DNA of 64,000 bases, from NCBI GenBank assembly GCA_963812335.1, contig CAWEUU010000004.1:434001-498000 (forward strand), in the 5' to 3' direction. Below the pieces are notes generated by a model. The model had not been told where the DNA came from and ran no database searches. It saw nothing but the letters and a program-made list of their open reading frames with translations. The position numbers and the translations under genes were made by a program. This document shows positions 32,587 to 39,891 of the stretch, in pieces (position 1 is the first letter of the stretch; each line of letters begins with the position of its first letter). This DNA is from VRUE01 sp963812335. GTDB lineage: Bacteria; Actinomycetota; Thermoleophilia; Solirubrobacterales; 70-9.

Positions 32587-33196
32587 TTGGCTCACGCTCG
32601 CTCCTTTCAGCGAATGGTGCCACCAACCGCTCCACATGCTTGGCGATCACGTCACACTCGACGTTGATCTTGCGCCCGGGCCCGGCTTCGCCCAGGTTGG
32701 TCCGCTCCAGGGACTCGGGGATCAGCGATACCTCAATCCAGTCCTCGCCCAGCGCGGCGACGGTCAGACTGACCCCGTCGAGCGCGATCGAGCCCTTGTC
32801 GATCGCGTAGCGCATCAGCTCCCGGTCGAGCCCGAGACGCAGCCGCCTGGCGAAACCATCCTCAGCGACCGCCGCCACCTCCCCGACGCCGTCGACATGA
32901 CCCTGCACGATGTGGCCGCCGAAGCGATCCGAAGCTTTCATCGCCGGCTCAAGGTTGACGCGGTCCCCCGTTCCGACAGCGCCGAGCGCGGTCACTGCCA
33001 AGGTCTGGTTCATCGCCTCGGTCGCGAAACCCCCACCATCGATGACGGTGGCGGTGAGGCAGACGCCGTTGACCGCGACCGAGTCGCCCGGCTCGATCTC
33101 AGCGGCGAGCCGCGTGACGATCCGCAGCCGCGCACCCTCGTCGCCAGCCTCAACCGCCTCGACCGTCCCCACGTCCTGGATCAACCCGGTGAACAT
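32579..33196 (-). CDS. ribE: Riboflavin synthase, alpha chain
   Basis: 205 residues starting MFTGLIQDVGTV, with two lumazine-binding repeats: residues 1-95 (NGVCLTAT) and about 96-195 (GHIVQGHVDGVG, DGVSLTVAAL). It dismutates two lumazines to riboflavin. The ATG overlaps the ribD stop as ATGA. Confidence 0.97.
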   Translation of the reverse strand: MFTGLIQDVGTVEAVEAGDEGARLRIVTRLAAEIEPGDSVAVNGVCLTATVIDGGGFATEAMNQTLAVTALGAVGTGDRVNLEPAMKASDRFGGHIVQGHVDGVGEVAAVAEDGFARRLRLGLDRELMRYAIDKGSIALDGVSLTVAALGEDWIEVSLIPESLERTNLGEAGPGRKINVECDVIAKHVERLVAPFAERSEREPND

Positions 33197-34302
33197 CACC
33201 ACTCCTTGAACCGGGTCTCGATCAACGTGTCGCCCGCACCCGGATCGACGGACTCAAGGCGCGTACCCGAACCGAGCAGGATCGGGGCGACGAAGGCCCG
33301 GACCGCGTCGATCTGCTCGGCATCGACGAAAGCGGTGGCCAGCGTGCGACCGCCCTCGAGGAAGAGGCTGGTGATACCTCGCCGGCCAAGCTCGGCGAGC
33401 ACAGCGTCGATTCCGTCGGCGAGGAGCGTCTCCGCGCCGCTATCTCGAAGCGCCGCGAGCCGCGACGCGTCGGCACCCGGTGAGGCAGCGACGAGCACGG
33501 GTGAAGTATCGAGCGTGCGCAGCAGCTGCGAGTCGAGCGGCAGCCGCGCCCAGCGGTCGAAGACCACCCGCAACGGCTGGCGCACCTCCGTTCCGGTGTG
33601 CGTTTCGTGTCCCACGGACACACCAGGAACGCCGGAGGGGTCCGAGCGGGCGGTGAGCAGAGGGTCGTCGGCGATGACGGTTCCGATGCCTACCGCGATC
33701 GCGTCGGATTCGGCCCTCCAGCGGTGCACGAGGGCCAGGCTCTCGGGGCCGGAGATCCACGGCGAAGCGCCCGGCGGGGTCTCGATTCGGCCATCGAGGG
33801 ACATCGCAAGCTTCAGCGTCACCAGCGGCAGCCCGGTGCGGGCGTGCTTGCGGAAGGGCTGGTTGAGCAGCCGCGCCGCGGTCGCCTCCTCACCGGCGAC
33901 GAAATCGACGTCCACTTCGCCGTCGCGAAGCATTCCCGGCCCGCGCCCCGATGCCTTCCCGCTCGGATCGTCGGATCCGATCACAACCCGCGACACCCCC
34001 GCCTCCAGGATCGCGTCCACACAGGGTGGCTGCCGCCCCTCGTGCGCACAGGGCTCCAGCGTCGCGTACATAGTCGCCCCCGCTGGATCCTCACCGCGCC
34101 GCTCGCAATCGGCCAACGCCGCCCGCTCGGCATGCAGATTCCCCAACTCCGCGTGCCACCCCTCGCCGATCGTTTTGCCATCGCGAACCAAAACCGCCCC
34201 GACCAGCGGATTCGGACTAACCCGCCCACGCCCGAACTCCGCAAGCTCAAGCGCCCGCCGGAGGTGCTCACGATCCTTGGCTGTCAGCGTCGCCTCGGTC
34301 AT
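33196..34302 (-). CDS. ribD: Riboflavin biosynthesis deaminase/reductase RibD
   Basis: 368 residues. The N-terminal deaminase has the zinc motif HAERAAL with EPCAHEGRQPPC; the C-terminal reductase (about 150-365) has TLKLAMSLDGRI and LFLEGGRTLATAF. It is the first gene of ribD-ribE-ribBA-ribH. No FMN riboswitch is visible; instead an 18-nt inverted repeat sits 2 nt before the ATG. Confidence 0.97.
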   Translation of the reverse strand: MTEATLTAKDREHLRRALELAEFGRGRVSPNPLVGAVLVRDGKTIGEGWHAELGNLHAERAALADCERRGEDPAGATMYATLEPCAHEGRQPPCVDAILEAGVSRVVIGSDDPSGKASGRGPGMLRDGEVDVDFVAGEEATAARLLNQPFRKHARTGLPLVTLKLAMSLDGRIETPPGASPWISGPESLALVHRWRAESDAIAVGIGTVIADDPLLTARSDPSGVPGVSVGHETHTGTEVRQPLRVVFDRWARLPLDSQLLRTLDTSPVLVAASPGADASRLAALRDSGAETLLADGIDAVLAELGRRGITSLFLEGGRTLATAFVDAEQIDAVRAFVAPILLGSGTRLESVDPGAGDTLIETRFKEW

Positions 34303-34304
34303 TG

Positions 34305-34326
34305 ATTGACGAGTCAGTCAATGGTA
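34305..34326 (-). promoter_or_regulatory. ribD promoter with 18-nt inverted repeat (possible operator)
   Basis: The plus-strand sequence ATTGAC-GAGTCA-GTCAAT (34305-34322) is an inverted repeat with a further TGAC-GA-GTCA symmetry inside. It overlaps a TACCAT hexamer (34321-34326 on the minus strand) and ends 2 nt before ribD. It could be a repressor site at the transcription start or a small hairpin over the start codon. Confidence 0.4.
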
Positions 34327-34347
34327 CTCCGTAGACACGCCACGAAG

Positions 34348-34463
34348 GGAGGATGGGGTGTCCCGCAGTGCGCGGCGTCCGTTTTTCGCCCCATCGGCGA
34401 TCTCGGACGGCCACCGACGCGACAGGCGAAAAACCCAGCAAACGGAGGGACACCCCATCCTCC
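34348..34463 (+). repeat. R2 palindromic element copy c
   Basis: Outer arms GGAGGATGGGGTGTCCC (34348-34364) and its exact complement (34447-34463), 17 bp. Inner stem TTTTTCGCC (34382-34390) pairs with GGCGAAAAA (34425-34433). The family blocks GCGGCGTCC and CCCAGCAAACGGAGGGACAC are conserved. It lies in the divergent spacer between ribD and the glycosyltransferase gene. Confidence 0.85.
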
Positions 34464-34516
34464 CCGCAAAGCCATTCACGGAAGAACACCCATCCTCCCC
34501 ACGCCGCCCACACGGA

Positions 34517-34522
34517 TACCCT
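34517..34522 (+). promoter_or_regulatory. Putative -10 hexamer of the glycosyltransferase gene
   Basis: TACCCT ends 9 nt before the ATG at 34532, just downstream of R2 copy c. Confidence 0.4.
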
Positions 34523-34531
34523 GCTCGCCCA

Positions 34532-35518
34532 ATGAAGCTGATCATCCAGATCCCCTGCCTGAACGAGGAAGCGACGCTGCCGGAGACGATCGCCGCGCTG
34601 CCGCGCCAGATCGACGGCATCGACGAGGTCGAGCTGCTGGTGATCGACGACGGCTCGACCGATCGCACGGTCGAGGTCGCACGCGAGTGCGGAGTCGAGC
34701 ACATCGTCCGACTGACCAACAACCGGGGCCTCGCCGCCGCCTTCCAGGCGGGCCTCGACGCCTGCCTCAAGCTCGGCGCCGACCTCGTCGTCAACACCGA
34801 CGCCGACAACCAGTACGACGGCGCCGACGTGCCGAAGCTGGTCGGGCCGATCCTCGCCGGCGAGGCCGACATGGTCGTCGGCGACCGCCGCGTCGAGACG
34901 ATCGAGCACTTCTCCGGCGCCAAGAAGCGCCTGCAGCGGATCGGCAGCGCCGTCGTGCGCAAGGTCTCCGGCACCGCGATCGCCGACTCCACCTCAGGCT
35001 TCCGCGCCTACAACCGCGAGGCTGCCCTCAGCCTGGTGGTCACCGACAACTTCACCTACACGCTGGAGAGCCTGATCCAGGCCGGCAAGATGCTGGTCGC
35101 GGTCGACCAGGTTGCGGTCGGGACCAACGCGCAGACGCGCGAGTCGCGCCTCTTCGACTCGACCGGCGCCTACGTGCGCCGCAACGCGCTCTCGATCCTG
35201 CGCATCTACACCCGCTACGAGCCCCTGCGCGTCTTCGCCGGGGCCAGCCTGGCCGTCGCCCTACTCGCCCTCGCCGCCTGGCTGCCCTTCCTCATCGACT
35301 GGATCTTCAACGGCGACTCGAGCGGCCACATCCAGTCGCTGATCCTCGGCGCCGTCCTCTTCATCGCCTCCCTGCAGCTGCTCGCCCTCGGCGTGATCGG
35401 CGACCTCCTCGCGGGCCAGCGGGTGATGACGCAGCGGGTCTTCGAGCGGGTGCGCCGGGTCGAGCTTTCGCTCGGGGTCGAGCCGTCCCACTACGAGCGC
35501 GGCGCGCCGCCGCGCTGA
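34532..35518 (+). CDS. Family 2 glycosyltransferase (polyprenyl-phosphate sugar transferase type)
   Basis: 328 residues. The GT-A domain (1-225) starts KLIIQIPCLNEEATLPET, with VIDDGSTDRT and the metal-binding VNTDADNQYD. Two C-terminal membrane segments lie at about 240-265 and 275-300. The pattern resembles DPM/GtrB-type enzymes that load a sugar on a polyprenyl phosphate. Its stop overlaps the flippase start (ATGA), so the pair probably makes and exports a lipid-linked sugar. The open frame continues upstream through R2 copy c, but the -10 box and motif position favour this ATG. Confidence 0.88.
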   Translation: MKLIIQIPCLNEEATLPETIAALPRQIDGIDEVELLVIDDGSTDRTVEVARECGVEHIVRLTNNRGLAAAFQAGLDACLKLGADLVVNTDADNQYDGADVPKLVGPILAGEADMVVGDRRVETIEHFSGAKKRLQRIGSAVVRKVSGTAIADSTSGFRAYNREAALSLVVTDNFTYTLESLIQAGKMLVAVDQVAVGTNAQTRESRLFDSTGAYVRRNALSILRIYTRYEPLRVFAGASLAVALLALAAWLPFLIDWIFNGDSSGHIQSLILGAVLFIASLQLLALGVIGDLLAGQRVMTQRVFERVRRVELSLGVEPSHYERGAPPR

Positions 35519-36993
35519 TGGGTCCGTTGCGTAAACGCGCGGGCTCCGCTGCGGGGCCCGCCGCGGGCAGCTCTTCGACGGCCGAGTACGGGCGCCTCGC
35601 CAGCTTCCTCGCGATCGGCGTCGGTCTCACCGGGCTGATCACCTACGCCTACTTCCTGATCGCCTCGCACGTGCTCTCCAAGCCCGACTACGGCCAGATC
35701 ACGGTGCTCTGGTCAGCGGTCTTCATCACGATCTCGACCCTCTACAGGCCGGTCGAACAGCTGCTCTCCCGCCACGTCTCCGAACAGCTGGTCAAGCGCG
35801 AATCGATCGGCCGGACGATGCGCGTCGCGGCGACGATCCAGCTCGGCCTGGCGCTCTTCTTCGCCGTTGTCGCGCTGGCCCTGCGCGGGCCGATCCAGAA
35901 CGACCTGCTGGAAGGCAACGAAACGCTCTACTGGGTCTTCTTCGGTGCCGTCCTCTTCTACGCTGCCAGCTACTTCGCCCGCGGCTTCCTCGCCGGCCAG
36001 CGCAGCTTCGGCCTGTTCACGGCGCTGATCCTCTCCGAGTCGGTCTTCCGCACCTCCTTCGCCGTGCTGGTCGCGGTCAGCCTGCTCAGCGGCCAGTCGG
36101 CGGTCGCGATCGGCATCGTCGCCGCCCCGTCGCTGAGCCTGCTGGTCGTGCCGTTCGCATTTCTCCGCCGGGCTCAAAGGATTCAGCGTCAGTCGCCCGG
36201 CATGCCCCGACGCGAAGCGGAGGACATGCCGGAGGAGAAATCCTCATCCGGCGCCGATCGCCATCTGACTCCTTCGGAGTCGGATGAGGATTTCTCCCTT
36301 AAGTCGGGCACCGGCTTCGCCGCGGCCGTGCTGGTGATCATGTTCAGCGAACAGGCCTTCCTCAACGCCGGGCCGTTGATCGTCCGCGCGCTGCAGGATG
36401 CCGCCGCGGCCGGCTTCATCTTCAACGTGCTGATGATCGCGCGGGCGCCGCTGCAGCTCTTCCAGGCGGTCTCGACCAGCATCCTCCCCCACCTGACCAG
36501 CCTCCACGCCAGCAAGGAGCCCGACAGCGAGCGCGAGTTCCACGGCTCGGTGCGGATGGTCCTGCTCGGCATCGCCGCCTTCACCGCGCTTACCGCGCTC
36601 GTCGTCCTGATCGCGGGTCCGCAGCTGATGCAGATCGCCTTCAGCGACAAGTACGCCTACGACCGTGAGGGGCTGTTGCTGGTAACCGCGGGCATGGGCC
36701 TCTACCTCTCCTCGGTGACGGTCAACCAGGCCTGCCTGGCGCAGGGCCAGGTGCGCCGCGCCGCCGCGCGCTGGCTCGGCTGCGCGGCGCTGTTCATCGC
36801 CTGGAACTTCGTGCCGCTGGTCGGCGACGAGTTCCGCCGCGTCGAGATCGGCTTCACGCTCGCCGCCGGCGTCCTCTTCGCCCTGCTCTACCTGATCTAC
36901 CGCCGCCCGCACGAACGCGCCGAGGACGTCCCCGAGGCCGGCTCGCCCGAGGAGCTCGAGGCGCGGCTGGCGGCGATCGACGAGTCCGTCTGA
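35518..36993 (+). CDS. Polysaccharide biosynthesis flippase (MATE/Wzx-like)
   Basis: 491 residues with about 12-14 membrane segments starting near residue 28, in the MOP exporter superfamily that moves lipid-linked oligosaccharides across the membrane. The central loop (about 220-262) is hydrophilic and odd: its DNA carries two perfect inverted repeats in tandem (36197-36232 and 36234-36297), encoding an Arg/Glu/Ser-rich stretch such as PEEKSSSGADRHLTPSESDE. The reading frame stays open through both. It is coupled by ATGA to the glycosyltransferase upstream. Confidence 0.85.
   Translation: MGPLRKRAGSAAGPAAGSSSTAEYGRLASFLAIGVGLTGLITYAYFLIASHVLSKPDYGQITVLWSAVFITISTLYRPVEQLLSRHVSEQLVKRESIGRTMRVAATIQLGLALFFAVVALALRGPIQNDLLEGNETLYWVFFGAVLFYAASYFARGFLAGQRSFGLFTALILSESVFRTSFAVLVAVSLLSGQSAVAIGIVAAPSLSLLVVPFAFLRRAQRIQRQSPGMPRREAEDMPEEKSSSGADRHLTPSESDEDFSLKSGTGFAAAVLVIMFSEQAFLNAGPLIVRALQDAAAAGFIFNVLMIARAPLQLFQAVSTSILPHLTSLHASKEPDSEREFHGSVRMVLLGIAAFTALTALVVLIAGPQLMQIAFSDKYAYDREGLLLVTAGMGLYLSSVTVNQACLAQGQVRRAAARWLGCAALFIAWNFVPLVGDEFRRVEIGFTLAAGVLFALLYLIYRRPHERAEDVPEAGSPEELEARLAAIDESV
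36197..36297. repeat. Two tandem palindromes inside the flippase coding sequence
   Basis: First palindrome: CCGGCATG (36197-36204) with CATGCCGG (36225-36232). Second: GGAGAAATCCTCATCCG (36234-36250) with its exact complement (36281-36297), enclosing GACTCC-TTC-GGAGTC (36267-36281). They encode the cytoplasmic-loop residues 227-260 and look like an insertion tolerated in a loop. Confidence 0.75.
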
Positions 36994-37001
36994 CGGTCGA
37001 C

Positions 37002-37007
37002 TAGGGT
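37002..37007 (+). promoter_or_regulatory. Putative -10 hexamer of the antiporter gene
   Basis: TAGGGT ends 6 nt before the ATG at 37014, in the 20-nt gap after the flippase. Confidence 0.45.
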
Positions 37008-37013
37008 CCGCCG

Positions 37014-38834
37014 ATGGAGGGACACGACGCCCAGCTGATCCTGATCGTCGGCGCCCTGCTGGCCGCCGGGATCGTGGCCGCCCTCGCGGCCGACCGGGTG
37101 CGCGTGCCGGGCCTGCTGCTCTTCCTCGGCCTCGGGATGCTGCTCGGCTCGGAAGGGATCGGCGGGATCGAGTTCAACGACGCGCGGGCCGCGCAGACCG
37201 CGGGCACGATCGGCCTTGTCCTGATCCTCTTCGAGGGCGGCCTGACCGCCGGTTGGCACGAGATCCGCCCGGTGCTGCGCACGGCGGTCAGCCTCGCCAC
37301 CGGCGGCACCTTCCTGACCGCCCTGGTGGCGGGGCTGGCGGCTGTGTGGATCTTCGACCTGAGCACCCTGCAGGGCCTCATCCTCGGCGCCGCAATCGCC
37401 GCCACCGACTCGGCGGCGATCTTCGCCGTGCTGCGCGGCTCGCGCCTCGAGCGCCGCCTCGCGCGCACGCTCGAGGGCGAGTCGGGGATGAACGACCCGG
37501 TCGCGCTGCTGCTCGTGATCGGCTTCGGCGAATGGATCGCCGACCCCTCCTACGGAGCCGCCGACATGGCGCTTGCCTTCGTCGTCAAGCTCAGCCTCGG
37601 CGCCGCGCTCGGCCTCGGCGCCGGCTGGGTGGCAAAGCGCGCGATCGCCTGGGTCGACCTGCCGACCCAGGGCCTCTACCCGGTCGCGACCCTCGCCACC
37701 GCAGCGCTCTCCTACGGCGTCGCCGAGGTCGCCGGCGGCTCCGGCTTCCTCGCCGTCTACATCGCGGCGCTGGTGCTCGGGACCGGCTCGCTGCCGGCGC
37801 GCAGCACCGTCGTCTCCTTCCACCAGGGGCTCAGCTGGCTGGTCCAGATCGGCCTCTTCTTCCTGCTCGGCCTGCTCGTCTTCCCCAGCCAGCTCTGGGG
37901 GGTCGCGGGCCAGGGGCTGCTGCTCTCGGTCGTGCTGATCTTCGTCGCCAGGCCGCTGGCGACGCTGCTGGTCACCCAGTTCGGCGGCCTCAACATCCGC
38001 GAGCGCACGATGCTCGGCTGGGCCGGCCTGCGCGGCGCGATCCCGATCTGGCTGGCGACCTTCCCCGTCGTCGCCGGCGTCGCCGAGGCGAACCTGATCT
38101 TCAACGTCGTCTTCTTCGTCGTCGTCAGCTCGACCCTGATCCAGGGGGTGACGATCGAGCCGCTGGCGAAGCTGCTCGGCCTGACCAGCACCGAGCGGGC
38201 GCTGCCGGTGCCGGTCGCCGACGTCGGCATGGTGCGCGAGCTCGGCGCCGAGCTGATCTCCTGGCGCGTGCGCGAGGGCGATGCCGCGGCTGGCCTGCTG
38301 ATCCGCGAGCTGGGGATGCCGCGCGAGGCACTGGTCCACCTGATCGTCCGCAACGGCCGCGCGGTCGCGCCACGCGGCTCGACCCGGATCGAGCCCGGTG
38401 ACGAGCTACACCTGCTGGTCCAGGAGGCGCAGCGCGAAGAGGTCGAGCAGCTCACGCAGCGCTGGCGCGAAGGGCCGCTGGGCGAGCCGGCGCCGCTGCT
38501 GCTGCCGCCGCGCGGCTCGCCGCAGATCTTCTCCGTGCGGCCAGGCCACACGCTGGAAGGCGACCCGGCGCTACCGGAGCAGATCGACGGGATCGAGGTG
38601 CGGGCGCGACTGCGCACCCGTCGCGACGAGCCGGGCGCGCTGGTCGCCCTGGCCGACGGCCGCTTCGCCGTGACCACCGAGGCGGCGCTGGCGCTCGGCA
38701 GCCGCCGGGCGCTGGCCGATTGGTGCGGGCGGCGCGCGCTGCGGCCGGGCATCGGGGAGGCCGAGCGCTCCTGGTGGCAGGAGGCGGCGGGCACGCTTGT
38801 CGTTCCCGTTGCTGGGCCTGAGGCATCCCGGTAG
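37014..38834 (+). CDS. Cation/proton antiporter (CPA1, NhaP2/CvrA-like) with RCK_C domain
   Basis: 606 residues. Twelve or so membrane segments span about 5-395, with the ion-site helix region AAIAATDSAAIFAVLRG and EGESGMNDPVALLLV, the Asp pair expected in CPA antiporters. A TrkA-C/RCK_C domain follows at about 405-480 (VREGDAAAGLLIRELGMP ... GDELHLLVQ) and a second poorly matched soluble domain at about 500-600. Relatives exchange K+ or Na+ for protons, gated by cytosolic ligands. Its last codons form one arm of a 22-bp palindrome whose other arm is the end of rpe. Confidence 0.9.
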   Translation: MEGHDAQLILIVGALLAAGIVAALAADRVRVPGLLLFLGLGMLLGSEGIGGIEFNDARAAQTAGTIGLVLILFEGGLTAGWHEIRPVLRTAVSLATGGTFLTALVAGLAAVWIFDLSTLQGLILGAAIAATDSAAIFAVLRGSRLERRLARTLEGESGMNDPVALLLVIGFGEWIADPSYGAADMALAFVVKLSLGAALGLGAGWVAKRAIAWVDLPTQGLYPVATLATAALSYGVAEVAGGSGFLAVYIAALVLGTGSLPARSTVVSFHQGLSWLVQIGLFFLLGLLVFPSQLWGVAGQGLLLSVVLIFVARPLATLLVTQFGGLNIRERTMLGWAGLRGAIPIWLATFPVVAGVAEANLIFNVVFFVVVSSTLIQGVTIEPLAKLLGLTSTERALPVPVADVGMVRELGAELISWRVREGDAAAGLLIRELGMPREALVHLIVRNGRAVAPRGSTRIEPGDELHLLVQEAQREEVEQLTQRWREGPLGEPAPLLLPPRGSPQIFSVRPGHTLEGDPALPEQIDGIEVRARLRTRRDEPGALVALADGRFAVTTEAALALGSRRALADWCGRRALRPGIGEAERSWWQEAAGTLVVPVAGPEASR

Positions 38835-38933
38835 GGGCTCCACTTAACTTTTTGCGACGACAGTTATCGGCTGTCCGCACGCGCTTCCGCGCAAAAAGTA
38901 CAAGACGTTCCGCCCCTACCGGGATGCCTCAGG
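38817..38933. terminator. Palindrome joining the 3' ends of the antiporter and rpe genes
   Basis: Perfect 22-bp arms at 38817-38838 and 38912-38933 contain the stop codons of both convergent genes. An inner stem ACTTTTTGCG (38847-38856) pairs with CGCAAAAAGT (38890-38899). The architecture, outer arm plus inner T5/A5 stem, mirrors R2 without sequence identity. A bidirectional transcription end is the simplest reading. Confidence 0.65.
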
Positions 38934-39615
38934 CGGCGTCGGCGGTGGCTGCCAGCTGGGCGTACGCGTCTCCTGGGTTCTTGTCGCTGAAGATTGCGGA
39001 GCCCGCTACGTAGAGGGAGGCGCCGGCCTCGGCCGCTGACGCGATCGTGGAGACGTCGATGCCGCCGTCGACCTCGATCGTCGCGCCGCCGACGACGTCG
39101 GCCAGGCGGGCGACCTTGTCGACCGACCCCTCGATGAAGCTCTGGCCCCCCCAGCCGGGGTTGACCGTCATGCAGAGTGCGATGTCCACCTCGCCGCGCA
39201 GCTCCGATAGCGCCTCGACCGGGGTGCCGGGGTTGATCGCGATCCCGGCCAGGCAGCCGAGCTCGCGAATCGCCGCCAGCGTGCGGTTCGCGTGCGCTGT
39301 CGCCTCCTCGTGGAAGGTGATCGAGTCGGCGCCGGCCGCGGCAAAGGCCTCGATATGGCGCTCCGGGGCCTCGATCATCAGGTGTACGTCGATCGCGCCA
39401 CCGGCAGCGTGCACCCGGTCGGCGATCGAAGCGGCGACCAGGGGCCCGATCGTGATCGGCGGCACGAAGTGCCCGTCCATCACGTCGAAGTGGATCACCC
39501 GCGCCCCGGCGTCCATCACCTCCTCGACCTGCGCCCCCAGCCGTGAGAAGTCGGCCGAGAGAATCGACGGCGCCACCCGCCGCTCATTCAGTAACTCCGC
39601 CATTCGCTCAGACAC
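38929..39615 (-). CDS. rpe: Ribulose-phosphate 3-epimerase
   Basis: 228 residues, TIM barrel. Motifs are VAPSILSADFSRLG, VIHFDVMDGHFVPPITIGP, HLMIEAPERHI, MTVNPGWGGQSFI and the phosphate site EVDGGIDVST. It interconverts ribulose and xylulose 5-phosphates. It is the last gene of the priA-def-fmt-rsmB unit, 27 nt after the zinc-ribbon gene. Confidence 0.97.
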   Translation of the reverse strand: MSERMAELLNERRVAPSILSADFSRLGAQVEEVMDAGARVIHFDVMDGHFVPPITIGPLVAASIADRVHAAGGAIDVHLMIEAPERHIEAFAAAGADSITFHEEATAHANRTLAAIRELGCLAGIAINPGTPVEALSELRGEVDIALCMTVNPGWGGQSFIEGSVDKVARLADVVGGATIEVDGGIDVSTIASAAEAGASLYVAGSAIFSDKNPGDAYAQLAATADAA

Positions 39616-39642
39616 AGACAGGCCTTTCCCGGCGTCCTGGGC

Positions 39643-39891
39643 TCATATCGGGTTCAGCATCGAATCACCACAGGTTTGGCAGGTCATGTCCTCGGTCGTG
39701 CTCATCCGGGCGATCGTCTGGTGCTCACCGCAGTTGGGGCACTGGGAGACCAACTCGAAGCGGCTCAGACAGTACACGCAGCGGAAGCGGCCCGGCAGCT
39801 GCGTCGGCCGCAGCCAGGGCTCGCTGCAGCTCGGGCATTTCGGCCGCTTCAGCACCGCCTCTTCCCGCTTTTCTCGAGCCATCCGAGTCAA
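39643..39891 (-). CDS. Small four-CxxC zinc-ribbon protein
   Basis: 82 residues with four evenly spaced cysteine pairs: CPSC, CVYC, CPNC and CQTC, enough for two zinc ribbons, the second pair resembling rubredoxin-type knuckles. A basic N-terminus precedes them. The ATG overlaps the rsmB stop (ATGA), so it is translated with the rRNA methyltransferase. It might bind RNA or a ribosomal partner; I do not recognise a named family. Confidence 0.8.
   Translation of the reverse strand: MTRMAREKREEAVLKRPKCPSCSEPWLRPTQLPGRFRCVYCLSRFELVSQCPNCGEHQTIARMSTTEDMTCQTCGDSMLNPI

Noticed and set aside
34303..34531. FMN riboswitch upstream of ribD
   Set aside because: The conserved RFN blocks are absent; the space is occupied by a short inverted repeat and R2 copy c.
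34306..36993. Very long frame joining R2 copy c, the glycosyltransferase region and the flippase
   Set aside because: The flippase has its own ATG overlapping the glycosyltransferase stop (ATGA); the upstream part is an out-of-frame shadow of the glycosyltransferase.
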